A stretch of DNA of 64,000 nucleotides from Aquimarina sp. TRL1 (GCF_013365535.1 NZ_CP053590.1:1478501-1542500); one strand, 5' to 3'. Shown: positions 27,781 through 37,164, counted from the first letter of the stretch. A program made the numbers and translations. The notes: generated by a model from the letters alone, not told the origin.

Positions 27781-29319
27781 GTGAACAAAGAATTGATCAT
27801 CAGATCTGGTTCCTCTACAGATTTTGCCTTATTAAAGGATGGAAAACTTATTGAATTACATAAAGAAGAAGAAAATAGCAATTTCTCGGTAGGAGATATT
27901 TTTATCGCCAAAATCCGAAAAGCTGTTCCTGGTCTTAATGCTGCATTTGTTAATGTTGGGTATGAAAAAGATGCCTTCTTGCATTATCATGACCTAGGTC
28001 CTCAAGTTGCTTCTTTATTAAAATTCATAAAACGTGTAAGCACAGGTAAACTAAAAGATTATTCTCTAAAGGACTATCCTTTTGAGAAAGACATTGACAA
28101 ACACGGTGTTATCACCGATGTTTTAAAATCAAATCAATCGCTACTGGTACAGATAGTGAAAGAGCCCATATCTACTAAAGGTCCCCGAATTAGTTCGGAA
28201 TTATCGATCGCTGGAAGATATATTGTTTTAGTTCCTTTTTCCAACCGGGTTTCTATCTCACAAAAGATAGAATCTTCCGAAGAAAAAGATCGGTTAAAAC
28301 GATTGGTTAAAAGTATTAAACCAAAAGGGTTTGGAATCATTGTTCGTACGGTAGCAGAAGGCAAAAAAGTAGCAGAACTAGACAAAGATTTACAAAATCT
28401 GATTGGTCGTTGGGAAGCCCTGTGTAGGAAGCTATACAAGGCACATCATCCTTCTAAAGTATTGGGAGAAATGAACAGAGCATCCTCAATCCTGAGAGAT
28501 GTTTTTAACGACTCCTTTACCTCTATTTGTGTAGACGACGAGGTACTGGTAGATCAGGTAAAAGATTACTTACAGGAGATTGCTCCTAAAAAAGAATCAA
28601 TTGTAAAATTACACAAGTCGAATATTCCTATTTTCGAAAAATACGGGATAGAACGACAGATAAAAACTAGTTTTGGAAAAACGGTATCCATGAATAAAGG
28701 TGCGTATCTGGTCATAGAACACACAGAAGCTATGCACGTAATTGATGTGAATAGCGGAAACCGATCAAATAAAGCAAAAAACCAAGAAGACACAGCACTG
28801 GAGGTAAATCTGATCAGTGCGAGAGAAGTTGCCCGTCAATTACGTCTGCGTGATATGGGAGGTATCATTGTCATTGATTTTATTGACATGAATGATGCAG
28901 AAAACCGCAGAACCCTCTTCAATCAATTACGAGAAGAGATGAAGGACGATCGGGCGAAACACAAGATTTTACCGCCAAGTAAATTTGGCCTAATTCAAAT
29001 AACGCGACAGCGTGTCAGACCTGAAATGAATATTAAAACCCGTGAGATCAATCCTAACGGAGGAAACAGCGAAGTTGAGGCGCCAATAGTTTTAATAGAC
29101 AAAATCAAGGTTGACTTAGAAAAATTAATCAGTAAAGGACATAAATCGATAACATTGAGTGCACACCCATTTATCGAAGCCTTTCTGACCAAAGGATTTC
29201 CATCCATTCGATCCCAATGGTTTTTAGACCATAAAAAATGGATCAAAATAAAACCTAGAGACGCTTACACGTACTTAGAATATCATTTCCATGATAAAGA
29301 TGGAACATTGATACAATAA
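27781..29319 (+). CDS. rng: Ribonuclease E/G family protein (RNase G type)
   Basis: 512 residues from the GTG at 27781 (MNKELIIRSGSS, the usual flavobacterial N terminus); a TTG at 27775 is a worse option and there is no in-frame ATG. S1 domain at about 35-125 (VGDIFIAKIRKAVPGLNAAFVNVGYEKDAFLHYHDL), RNase H-like/DNase I-like catalytic part with HVIDVNSGNR and GGIIVIDFIDM holding the Mg-binding Asp residues, and the C-terminal RQRVRPEM. It lacks the long RNase E scaffold tail. Endonuclease for rRNA maturation and mRNA decay. Leader carries two hairpins. Confidence 0.93.
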   Translation: MNKELIIRSGSSTDFALLKDGKLIELHKEEENSNFSVGDIFIAKIRKAVPGLNAAFVNVGYEKDAFLHYHDLGPQVASLLKFIKRVSTGKLKDYSLKDYPFEKDIDKHGVITDVLKSNQSLLVQIVKEPISTKGPRISSELSIAGRYIVLVPFSNRVSISQKIESSEEKDRLKRLVKSIKPKGFGIIVRTVAEGKKVAELDKDLQNLIGRWEALCRKLYKAHHPSKVLGEMNRASSILRDVFNDSFTSICVDDEVLVDQVKDYLQEIAPKKESIVKLHKSNIPIFEKYGIERQIKTSFGKTVSMNKGAYLVIEHTEAMHVIDVNSGNRSNKAKNQEDTALEVNLISAREVARQLRLRDMGGIIVIDFIDMNDAENRRTLFNQLREEMKDDRAKHKILPPSKFGLIQITRQRVRPEMNIKTREINPNGGNSEVEAPIVLIDKIKVDLEKLISKGHKSITLSAHPFIEAFLTKGFPSIRSQWFLDHKKWIKIKPRDAYTYLEYHFHDKDGTLIQ

Positions 29320-29327
29320 TATTTTTT

Positions 29328-29367
29328 AAAAAAACCGGGAACATCATGCGATGTTTCCGGTTTTTTT
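29328..29367. terminator. Bidirectional terminator between rng and the lanthipeptide locus
   Basis: AAAAAAACCGGGAACATC / GATGTTTCCGGTTTTTTT, 18-position stem with one mismatch and a 4-base loop; T-runs on both strands. It overlaps the stop codon of the converging minus-strand gene. Confidence 0.85.
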
Positions 29368-30250
29368 ATGTCTTTTTCTTATAATACATTTCTTTATAAT
29401 ACCGAACCAGTATTCCATAACAGACCATTTCATAAAATCGCTGCCTAGATCGAAATGCCCTGTTTATCAACATGTGAATATAGCTCGATACCAAAGCATC
29501 AAGTGATACCGCTAATACAGCTTCGCTATCTTTTTTTACTAACTGCTTTATCGCCTGGGTCATCCTTTCCTCTTTTATCAGTAGCTGATTCTCCAAAAAT
29601 AAAGACATCTCTTCACCTACATCTTTTGGTGACATAAATTGCCATAGTACTTTTCGATATTTTTTATATTTAATATCTAACTGCCTTCTTGTTTTCTTAT
29701 CTGCCGAAAACTCATTTAGATATGCTTCATAATTATAAGTAGTAAATGTCATTTTCCTTTCGAAGGAAAACCCAAAACCATCCAAAAACTTATCCATAAT
29801 CCATATAATAAATAACGCGTATTCTTCCTGATCCTCTACATACTCCAATACAGAAAGCAACATTTCGCTCTCATAAAAAAAAATGGTTTCTGCTTCTTCT
29901 ATTGTATTTTCTCCATAACGCTCCAGCTCTCGCTGATAGGTATCCATTTGCACCTTGTAAATTTTATTGTTTTCCACATATGGATTTAACACTAAATACA
30001 ACTCCCTAATTAGTACTCCATAATACTTCGTATCGGTAACACGATAACGCAATCTAATATGAAATTGCGGATCCGTATACCGAATAAAAAACCATTGATC
30101 AATCCACTTGTTCTCTAAAGCCTTACTTACAAAAGGTTTTATTACCTCTAAAAGAATGCTATCTGAACTTCGCTGCCCACAATATAATTTATAATATCCC
30201 CATTGATCTCCAGGGATAAACGTACGCTGTACATTTGTTTCTAATGACAT
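29366..30250 (-). CDS. Thiopeptide-type bacteriocin biosynthesis protein (LanB elimination domain, SpaB_C)
   Basis: 294 residues of the SpaB_C family: GDQWGYYKLYCGQRSSDSIL at the N terminus, then WIDQWFFIRYTDPQFHIRLRYR, and YQRELERYGENTIEEAETIFFYES, all signatures of the C-terminal elimination domain of class I lanthipeptide dehydratases. It should remove glutamate from glutamylated Ser/Thr to make dehydroalanine/dehydrobutyrine. Here it is a separate protein whose start overlaps the glutamylation-domain gene by 10 bases, the split-LanB layout reported for thiopeptides and for pinensin-like Bacteroidota lanthipeptides. Confidence 0.88.
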   Translation of the reverse strand: MSLETNVQRTFIPGDQWGYYKLYCGQRSSDSILLEVIKPFVSKALENKWIDQWFFIRYTDPQFHIRLRYRVTDTKYYGVLIRELYLVLNPYVENNKIYKVQMDTYQRELERYGENTIEEAETIFFYESEMLLSVLEYVEDQEEYALFIIWIMDKFLDGFGFSFERKMTFTTYNYEAYLNEFSADKKTRRQLDIKYKKYRKVLWQFMSPKDVGEEMSLFLENQLLIKEERMTQAIKQLVKKDSEAVLAVSLDALVSSYIHMLINRAFRSRQRFYEMVCYGILVRYYKEMYYKKKT

Positions 30251-32475
30251 TCGTTTTTGCTTTTATCTGATGATTTATAAAAAGAAACAATTAGTTCATG
30301 CGCATAACTATCCTTTTCTCTTGCTACCAAAGGCATCGCCACATCACTTAAAAACTCTCGTATAATAATATACTTTCGCTTTTTCACCATTGCCCAAAAC
30401 ATCTGCAATGACTCCAATACCTCTAAATGAATCAATAAAACATTATCCCCTTCTACCAATTGCACCCTGTCTGGCATCTGTTTTGCTATCCGCCATCGGG
30501 TTATTTCCTCAACCCAATCTTTCTCATTTGTCGCTTCTAATATCTTTTTTAAATCCGCAATAACAATACGCCATCGAGCTCTGGAAACAATTACGTTTTT
30601 ATACGTTACTCTAGGCAAAAAAGAGCGTTTTTCTGCTATTTCTCCCCATTGAAACCCTAAATAGTTTTGTTTTTGCTGCCCTTGCATGTCACACAAAAAA
30701 TGATATATCGGCAAAGCGTGAAGGTTTCCATAATTATGCGCATTAGACAAACAGGGAATCACTTGTTTCTTATTTTTTTTAGAATACAATACTAGTTTTC
30801 CTTGTCTAACAAACACCCACAAATCTGATATCGGCAGCTGATATGCAGGTGATACACTTGCCCTTCCCAAGTATGGAATTTCATAGGACCTCAATTGTGC
30901 TCTTTGAATAATATTTCCTGTTCTAGCTTCTGGGAGGTGTACTATTTCTGCCAAAATACACTCCTCTTCCATCATTTGTTCCTGTGCTGAAATTGTTGTG
31001 GCAAATGCCTGCATCTCCTCATCAGTTGAAGAGAAACGACCAAATAAACGAGTAGCTCCCCCACTCACCCCTTTGCATACCAACTGTTGTTTTCCTTCTA
31101 CAGTTATAAGTTGCACCATCGCAGATAATGTATCTGGTAGTTGCTGCCAATCAACTTCTCTTTCTATTGGAAGTTCGTCTATCGACATACTATAACTCCC
31201 ATTAGCTTTCTCTAACTCCCGCAACCACCATTCTTCTTGATCTGTCCACTGATAAACAGTCTCTTGTTTTACGCCCGGAACACTTATTCCATCAAGAAAA
31301 GGAGTATCATCCACAGCTACCGATCCATAACCTATTCCTGTCTCAGTATCCAATGCTATCGTCAAAGGAACTTCTCTGGTTTCATACCTTTCTACAAAAC
31401 TATCTTTAAATCGTTCTAATGCCGTTTTTTTTGTTTTAGCTGTAATTGCATAAAAAACAGGAATCATACGCTGTAACATGTATCCTATTCGCTTAGGCAC
31501 CTTGTTTTTTTCTAATACGGGAAACAAATCTGTTTGAAAAAGATAAGATACTTCCTTATGCAATGGAATCAATTCTCTAATCTCTTTTGTTAACTGCAGG
31601 TAATCTTCAATCGAATTTCCTAGTTTCCTATCCAAAATAGCAAGCTTTTCTTTCCACTTATTTATTTTTTCTTTCCAAAGTGTAGCACCAGGTACTAACT
31701 GCAACGTTTTTTGCAATTGAGACATAAAATCTGCCCCGGTTACTGTAGGTTCTAATTCGCTAACCAAAATCTGATAATGAATTAATTCCTCTACAAAAGC
31801 AGTCGCCTCTTCAATCGTTATATCTCGATCTGTAATCTCTGATGCTAATGTAATAATCGAAGCTCCTTCTTCAGCCTTATTCAATATTTTATCCAGATAA
31901 GTGCGCTGCATCACTGCTTCTAAACTATACCTTCTCCTATAGTTTTCATCATACGTATATTCCATATAACGATACTGATCCCCGATACGGTATATACTGC
32001 TATTAGGATACCACTTCAATTGTTTGCGAATAACAACATCCTTAGCTAATTCTTGCCCCAAAGCAACCAACACATTCATATCCAATCGCGTAGACCTCTT
32101 ATATTTTTCATAAGACACAGGAACTATCTCCTCTTCTTCTTGATCGAAGGTTCCCAAAATACAGCCGGCAAATAACCCGAAAGGGGTACATCGGCTACTC
32201 ATCCGAGAAAGATATTTTATAAAGGTATGCTCCAAACGCCGTGCTTTTTCATCAGAAATCTGATTTCCTAAGACCAACCATTGTTCTAGCTCTTTATACA
32301 CTACAGGAGATGAAAGATATATTGCCTCTTTGACCACTGCCTGTTTCCATATCAACTGATAATCTTTTATGGAAGATACCCCTTTTATCCATCTCTCATA
32401 TTGGGTAAGTGGGAGCATAGGGATCCGAATTCCCAGGGTATTAAAAAAAGTATATGGATTATTCAATTTTACCAC
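30241..32475 (-). CDS. Lantibiotic dehydratase, glutamylation domain (split LanB)
   Basis: 744 residues of the LanB N-terminal family. LSRMSSRCTPFGLFAGCILG (about 89-108) is the tRNA-Glu-binding signature found as RxSxRxTPFGLFAG in LanB proteins; TRLDMNVLVALGQEL and the FVRQGKLVLYSKKNKKQVIPCLSNAHNYG region agree. It would transfer Glu from Glu-tRNA to Ser/Thr of a precursor peptide. The elimination domain is the next gene. The start is GTG at 32475; no ATG is available in frame nearby. No LanC cyclase or LanT transporter gene is adjacent. Confidence 0.88.
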   Translation of the reverse strand: MVKLNNPYTFFNTLGIRIPMLPLTQYERWIKGVSSIKDYQLIWKQAVVKEAIYLSSPVVYKELEQWLVLGNQISDEKARRLEHTFIKYLSRMSSRCTPFGLFAGCILGTFDQEEEEIVPVSYEKYKRSTRLDMNVLVALGQELAKDVVIRKQLKWYPNSSIYRIGDQYRYMEYTYDENYRRRYSLEAVMQRTYLDKILNKAEEGASIITLASEITDRDITIEEATAFVEELIHYQILVSELEPTVTGADFMSQLQKTLQLVPGATLWKEKINKWKEKLAILDRKLGNSIEDYLQLTKEIRELIPLHKEVSYLFQTDLFPVLEKNKVPKRIGYMLQRMIPVFYAITAKTKKTALERFKDSFVERYETREVPLTIALDTETGIGYGSVAVDDTPFLDGISVPGVKQETVYQWTDQEEWWLRELEKANGSYSMSIDELPIEREVDWQQLPDTLSAMVQLITVEGKQQLVCKGVSGGATRLFGRFSSTDEEMQAFATTISAQEQMMEEECILAEIVHLPEARTGNIIQRAQLRSYEIPYLGRASVSPAYQLPISDLWVFVRQGKLVLYSKKNKKQVIPCLSNAHNYGNLHALPIYHFLCDMQGQQKQNYLGFQWGEIAEKRSFLPRVTYKNVIVSRARWRIVIADLKKILEATNEKDWVEEITRWRIAKQMPDRVQLVEGDNVLLIHLEVLESLQMFWAMVKKRKYIIIREFLSDVAMPLVAREKDSYAHELIVSFYKSSDKSKNECH

Positions 32476-32866
32476 TAATTCAGGTTTTGTTTTTTAACAA
32501 AAATGCTAACATTTTTTCTAATAAACTCTTTCATTTATTTACAAAAAACTTAACAATTAGAAGGAAACTACCTAAAAAAACAAGGTAATTATTTAATTAA
32601 GGATAATAAAAAGCTTTCTGATACCTCATTTTTTCCTAAAGCAACCCCTCCCTGTAAACCAATAAAAAACAATTATTTACACTCATTATTTATAGTCCCG
32701 ACAAGCTTTTCTGAAAAATCTACTGAAACTACTGCTTTTTTAGATCAAAAAAATAAGATTTCCTTGTTAGCTTCTCTAATTTTGATATGTGTTCATTATC
32801 TATCAAGATAACGCAAATCAATTAACACTTATATGGGAACGGGAACTACCATTTCCAGAAAGTAAC

Positions 32867-32940
32867 GCTTCATATTATGAAGCAACCAGTTAAGAAAAAG
32901 GGAGGAACACCACTGCTTGCAGTGGTGCTTCTTAACTGGT
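32867..32940. repeat. Adjacent hairpin and nested inverted repeat
   Basis: GCTTCAT-att-ATGAAGC (32867-32883) is followed by an outer repeat ACCAGTTAAGAA / TTCTTAACTGGT (32885-32896, 32929-32940) that encloses an inner perfect hairpin CACCACTGC-tt-GCAGTGGTG (32908-32927). It sits 20 bases after the S8 protease stop and is a possible terminator, but the inner arm is far more GC-rich than the area. The rest of the 485-base gap 32476-32960 shows only AT-rich sequence. Confidence 0.6.
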
Positions 32941-32942
32941 AA
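32877..32942 (+). other. Possible 21-residue peptide ORF inside the inverted repeat
   Basis: ATG at 32877 to TAA gives 21 residues beginning MKQPVKKKGG and continuing TPLLAVVLLNW: a basic start, a Gly-Gly like a leader cleavage site, then a hydrophobic tail. The ORF covers almost exactly the nested inverted repeat. It may be chance; listed because it lies between lanthipeptide biosynthesis genes, on the opposite strand. No clear promoter was found. Confidence 0.2.
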
Positions 32943-32960
32943 AGAGCATCTATACGACAC

Positions 32961-34643
32961 TTATTCAGCCTTAGAAGCTACTTTTTTTTCTGCCATTAAC
33001 AAAGCACGATACGCATTAGCAATTGACCCTGATTTTGATAAACTCGAAAAAGGCATTTTTTCATTTTTTTCAGCCCCGGGTACAGCCACTGGAAACGTGT
33101 ATCTCACCCCGGATTTCAAAATAATTTCTTTTATCTCACCAACCTCTAGTGTCGGATAATATTGGTAGAGCAATGCCGCAATGCCACTAACTAATGCTGA
33201 TGATAAAGAGGTTCCTCTATCCTTTCTATAAGAAGCTTCTGGCACTGTCGTTCTTATCTGATCTCCCGGAGCAAATATATCCACATAGCGATTTCCATAA
33301 CTGGAAAAGCTCGCTGCCAATTTACTATTAATCAAATAAGAGGATGCTCCAACCATAATAACATTATCTACTACCTCTTCTTTTTCCTTTGTCCCATAAT
33401 CATTCGGGTAATAGCGATTGGTATTTTCATTAAGGTTCGTTGCTGTATTACCAGCAGATGTCACTACTAAAACTCCTTTTTTTTCTGCATACTCCAAGGC
33501 TTCGTCAACCCATTCTGGATGCAAAGAAAAAGCCTTCCCAAAGCTCATATTGATTACTTTAGCTCCCTGGTCAACAGCATATCGTATTGCCAAGGCTATA
33601 TCTTTGTCATGCGGGTCTCCATTTGCAGATACACATATTGGCATAACCAAAATCCGATCTGAAATTCCTTTAAAATTATCAATAGCACTATTCCTGGAAA
33701 CTCCTAGCATTCCAGCAACTAACGTCCCGTGTTTCATCTCTGACGCATGTGCTGCTATATTGTGATGCCCATAATTGATATAGTTCTTATTCTCAGGAAA
33801 TGAATCCACTTCTTTTTTAACATCCCTTTCTATATTTAATAATACAGCTATCCGTTGGTCTGCTTTCTTCTTATAAGACACCACCCACTCTTCTGATAAA
33901 CTGTTCTTTATACAATCATTCCATAATAAAAGCTGGTATTGCAATGAGTCATTATCAGAATAGCGTTGCTTTAGACTATCAATTCTATCAACCTCCATAA
34001 CAACTTCTCCAAAATAATGCTCTATGGATCTCTTAGCTTTAAAATAATCTTTATATAGTACAGTTGCATTTTTACGAATTTCAACCGCTTCAGCCATTCT
34101 ATTTGAATGCTTTTCTTTAGCTTTCAGGTATTCTTGTCTTTGAGCAGAATCTCCATTTTTTTCTCCTTCAGAAAAGATCAAGTTATCCCTAAAAAGTATT
34201 CTGGCGTACTCCTGCTGAACAAATTGCATTCCTGACCCATCTTTTTTTCCTAAGAAGTTCCAACCGTGCAGATCATCTATATAACCATTTTGATCATCAT
34301 CGATTCCATTATTAGGAATTTCTTTAGTATTTACCCATATCTGCTCTTTCAAAGCAGGATGCGCTATATATACCGGCATGTCAATCACTGCAACAATAAC
34401 CGTATCCCCTCCGGTCATTGACAATTTTTGATATGCTTTATCCAAGCTGATACCTGGAAGACTATCCGCTATTATATCTTTATAATACCATTGCGGTATG
34501 TTTTTAATATCTTTTATACTGGTAAGTGTATCTTTCACAACAGACACAGGAAGTGTCGTTTTCTTTAATTGTTGTGCATTTATATTCCAAAAAACGATAT
34601 AATAAAGGAGGATTATACCGCTAAACCATTTTTTTTTATTCAT
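32961..34643 (-). CDS. Secreted S8 (subtilisin) family serine protease
   Basis: 560 residues from the ATG at 34643, which begins a signal peptide (MNKKKWFSGIILLYYIVFWNINAQ); a GTG 21 bases upstream gives a poorer start. Catalytic triad: Asp88 in VIVAVIDMPV, His305 in KHGTLVAGMLG, Ser479 in RGTSLSSALVSGIAALL, with oxyanion Asn399 in TSAGNTATN. An about 170-residue charged helical insertion separates Asp and His, containing NNGIDDDQNGYIDDLHGWNFLG common in Bacteroidota S8 proteases. Position between precursor and dehydratase genes suggests a leader-removing LanP-like role; a general protease is also possible. Confidence 0.85.
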   Translation of the reverse strand: MNKKKWFSGIILLYYIVFWNINAQQLKKTTLPVSVVKDTLTSIKDIKNIPQWYYKDIIADSLPGISLDKAYQKLSMTGGDTVIVAVIDMPVYIAHPALKEQIWVNTKEIPNNGIDDDQNGYIDDLHGWNFLGKKDGSGMQFVQQEYARILFRDNLIFSEGEKNGDSAQRQEYLKAKEKHSNRMAEAVEIRKNATVLYKDYFKAKRSIEHYFGEVVMEVDRIDSLKQRYSDNDSLQYQLLLWNDCIKNSLSEEWVVSYKKKADQRIAVLLNIERDVKKEVDSFPENKNYINYGHHNIAAHASEMKHGTLVAGMLGVSRNSAIDNFKGISDRILVMPICVSANGDPHDKDIALAIRYAVDQGAKVINMSFGKAFSLHPEWVDEALEYAEKKGVLVVTSAGNTATNLNENTNRYYPNDYGTKEKEEVVDNVIMVGASSYLINSKLAASFSSYGNRYVDIFAPGDQIRTTVPEASYRKDRGTSLSSALVSGIAALLYQYYPTLEVGEIKEIILKSGVRYTFPVAVPGAEKNEKMPFSSLSKSGSIANAYRALLMAEKKVASKAE

Positions 34644-34792
34644 ACTTAACGTTGGATTACCCACATTTAGAAAAAAAAGAGGGAAATCCTCTTTAATACC
34701 ATAATTTGTAACCTTCCCCCCTAAAAAAACATTCTTTTTTAGCGGTTTTTACATTACAATTGGTATAAATATAAAACTTCGCACATAAAAAA

Positions 34793-34829
34793 TCCCCTAT
34801 TTTACTCGTTAACTAAGTAAAAAAGGGGA
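34793..34829 (-). terminator. Terminator directly after the precursor gene
   Basis: TCCCCT-TTTTTTACTT / AAGTAAAATAGGGGA on the minus strand with a central loop and a following T-run; 14 bases after the stop of the 62-residue precursor and before the S8 gene. Confidence 0.8.
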
Positions 34830-34842
34830 CCACTAACTAGCT

Positions 34843-35031
34843 TTACCTTACGTGGTTTTCTTGTTGTACCACGATAGCAGATGTAGCAATGCATCTAGGT
34901 TTATCAGGATCAACCGTATCTCCTCCCCCGTCACCTGCGCCATTTCTACCTCCCCCTCTAACGTAAGACGATTCTATTTTTGATACTTTAAATTTTTCTA
35001 ATGTTAGTTTTTCTTTTTGATTTTTTTTCAT
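34843..35031 (-). CDS. Class I lanthipeptide-type precursor peptide (candidate)
   Basis: 62 residues from the ATG at 35031. Leader: MKKNQKEKLTLEKFKVSKIE followed by SSYVRGGG, i.e. the L-x-L-x-K-x-x-(V/I)-s-x-(L/I)...GG pattern of Bacteroidota lanthipeptide leaders with cleavage expected at Gly26-Gly27. Core of about 35 residues: Gly-rich GAGDGGGD, then DTVDPDKPRCIATSAIVV with one Cys (47) and three Ser/Thr (39, 50, 51). With a single Cys at most one thioether ring is possible. Gene lies between the regulator and the S8 protease and has its own terminator, as expected for an abundant precursor mRNA. Confidence 0.7.
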   Translation of the reverse strand: MKKNQKEKLTLEKFKVSKIESSYVRGGGRNGAGDGGGDTVDPDKPRCIATSAIVVQQENHVR

Positions 35032-35159
35032 GTTTGCGTGTCTTAGTGATATTGTAAAAGTATTATCTATTGAGGAAAAAACAGCTGTTTTCACCCCTTG
35101 CACTTCTCTTGATTCATAAATAAAGACTCATAAATCACATAAAGTCAATATTTTAAAAA

Positions 35160-36842
35160 TCATGAAGATTCCATTTTGCTCAGTTGTTTTATAAAATAAG
35201 ACGGGTACATTCCGTTCTTTTTCAAGAAAAATTTAGAAAAAGTTTCTGCACTTTTAAATCCTACTTCACCTGCAATTGCTTTAATTGTATATTTTCTAAA
35301 AGAAGGATCTTCTTTTAATTTTTCCAAAGCATACTCTATTCTAAGATCATTGAGATATGTCGGAAAATTTTTATCTCTGTAAAAATTAATTGTTTTAGAC
35401 AGATAACTAGAATTCGTTTTGAATAATTTGGAAAGAGAAGACAGTGTAATGTTTTTATCCAGGAATCCTTTTTTTTGCTCGAATTCTTCAAGGCATTTCA
35501 AAATATGTTCTGCAATTTCCTGTGGCACTTCTAAAGTTACCTTATCAGATGGTGGCACGATAACCTCAACTTCTTTTGTATCCTCTTTGAGTATCTGATT
35601 AAATTTTTTCTTAAGCATCCGTTGTCGTTGATAAAAATAACCAAGTATTAAAACAAACAATAGAAATAAAGCGCCAACTATATAATTAAGATTTATCTTA
35701 TCGCTCTCCAACTTTGTAATCAACTCCTCTTTTTCTGCTATCATTTTAGGGATATCAAACTTTTCAATAATCTTCTTACTCAAATAAATTTGATTACTAT
35801 TCAATGCTTTGTCTAATGCAATCAATTTCTCCAGGTATACTAATTGCTGTTCTTGATCTCCCTGATTTCTATAATATGATGTTAGATAGTTATACGCTTC
35901 TCTACTTTCCGGAATTAAGTCTTTGGTTTTCTGAAATATCGTATCTACTTTTTTATAGTATACAATCGCCTGCTCCTTATTCCCTATTTGATCTTGAATT
36001 TTTCCCAGATAGTAATAGGCTTCCCCTATATCACTTTGTTTGTTTTCTTTTTCGAAATACTTCAGAGTCTCAGATATTTTCTCTCGAGCCACTGTATATT
36101 GCCGATCCCAATAATTAATAATCCCTTCATTCAGCAAAAAATGCTGTACTAACTCTTCGTTCTTTATTTCTCGGGCACTTTGCAATCCTAAGTCATTATA
36201 GTAATATGCCGAATCTAATTTCTTTAGGTTTTTATATGAAAAAGCAAGTCCAAAGGTGGAAAGTATCATTGATTGCTTCCCTATCTTTTTCTTGTGTTTT
36301 TCTGCAAATACTGCATTGTGTTTATGGATAGATATTGCTTCTTCATATTCCCCCAAACGATCTTTTAACACCCCAATTTTATAATTACATTTATAAGCTA
36401 CCTCTACATTGAAGAAACGGCTAGCATAGGTATTTCCCATAATAAAATTGTCCAGGGCTTTTTTAAAGTTCCCTTGCTTATCGTATTCTATTCCTTTTAC
36501 CAAATAAGCCACCGCAGGATATTGAGAGTCTGGTTTTTCTTTTGTGTAGTGTATAATACTATCTGCATACTGGATTGCTTTCTCTCCTTTATATGCCAAT
36601 GTATACAATTGAAAACCTCCAAGGATATACAAGGTATCTTTTTCTTTTCTCGCTTTCTCAATAAAAGCTGCTACATATTGTTCTTTGATAGCTAAAGATG
36701 TTGCCCGACTGAAGCCGGCTCCTAAATCAATATAACTTTTATCTATCAATGATGATGTATCCATATCTGCCTTTTCTTGCAGATGTCCTTTGCTCATAAT
36801 ACCAATACTCAACAAAAGAATAATTACAGTTGTTGTTCTCAT
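35160..36842 (-). CDS. TPR-containing AraC-family transmembrane regulator
   Basis: 560 residues: signal peptide/first membrane segment at 1-16, tetratricopeptide-like helical repeats from about 60 to 350 (GNFKKALDNFIMGNTYASRF, LGEYEEAISIHKHNAVFAEK, GNKEQAIVYYKKVDTIFQ), one transmembrane helix at about 386-405 (YIVGALFLLFVLILGYFY), and a C-terminal AraC helix-turn-helix (NITLSSLSKLFKTNSSYLSKTIN ... TIKAIAGEVGFKSAETFSKFFLKKNGMYPSYF). Such proteins sense something in the periplasm and act on DNA from the membrane. It is the first gene of the lanthipeptide locus and divergent from the peptide operon at 37165, so may control both. Confidence 0.85.
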   Translation of the reverse strand: MRTTTVIILLLSIGIMSKGHLQEKADMDTSSLIDKSYIDLGAGFSRATSLAIKEQYVAAFIEKARKEKDTLYILGGFQLYTLAYKGEKAIQYADSIIHYTKEKPDSQYPAVAYLVKGIEYDKQGNFKKALDNFIMGNTYASRFFNVEVAYKCNYKIGVLKDRLGEYEEAISIHKHNAVFAEKHKKKIGKQSMILSTFGLAFSYKNLKKLDSAYYYNDLGLQSAREIKNEELVQHFLLNEGIINYWDRQYTVAREKISETLKYFEKENKQSDIGEAYYYLGKIQDQIGNKEQAIVYYKKVDTIFQKTKDLIPESREAYNYLTSYYRNQGDQEQQLVYLEKLIALDKALNSNQIYLSKKIIEKFDIPKMIAEKEELITKLESDKINLNYIVGALFLLFVLILGYFYQRQRMLKKKFNQILKEDTKEVEVIVPPSDKVTLEVPQEIAEHILKCLEEFEQKKGFLDKNITLSSLSKLFKTNSSYLSKTINFYRDKNFPTYLNDLRIEYALEKLKEDPSFRKYTIKAIAGEVGFKSAETFSKFFLKKNGMYPSYFIKQLSKMESS

Positions 36843-37043
36843 ACCCCTTTAGAAAATTATAATGTGTGAATTACAGTTTTATTGATTTTCACGGATCAAG
36901 ATAGGGTATAATTTTAGGACAAAAAAAATATAACCGTCGAATGTAGGGTCAAATACCGTATTTATTATCATACACCCTCTTCAAATATGGATCGTTATTC
37001 ATAAATCGAACACTCTTAATTCTTAAATACAGACTAACTCCCC

Positions 37044-37076
37044 TTGCAATCACCTTGTCCCTACTGCTATATTTAG
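37044..37076 (+). promoter_or_regulatory. Candidate promoter of the small-peptide operon
   Basis: TTG (37044-37046), 21 bases, TATATTTA (37068-37075), one mismatch to TAnnTTTG; about 90 bases before the first peptide gene. Otherwise the 322-base divergent gap 36843-37164 is AT-rich with no repeat that I can support. Confidence 0.45.
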
Positions 37077-37164
37077 ATTGATCAAAATTGTTACGTAACA
37101 AAAAAGGAAGTCGCCGAAAATCCTAAAAAGAGTAGGCATCTAAATCAAAATAAAATCACAAATT

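Noticed and set aside
32867..32940. Nested inverted repeat read as an integron attC or transposon end
   Set aside because: No integrase, transposase or target-site duplication is visible nearby, and the core sites of attC are absent.
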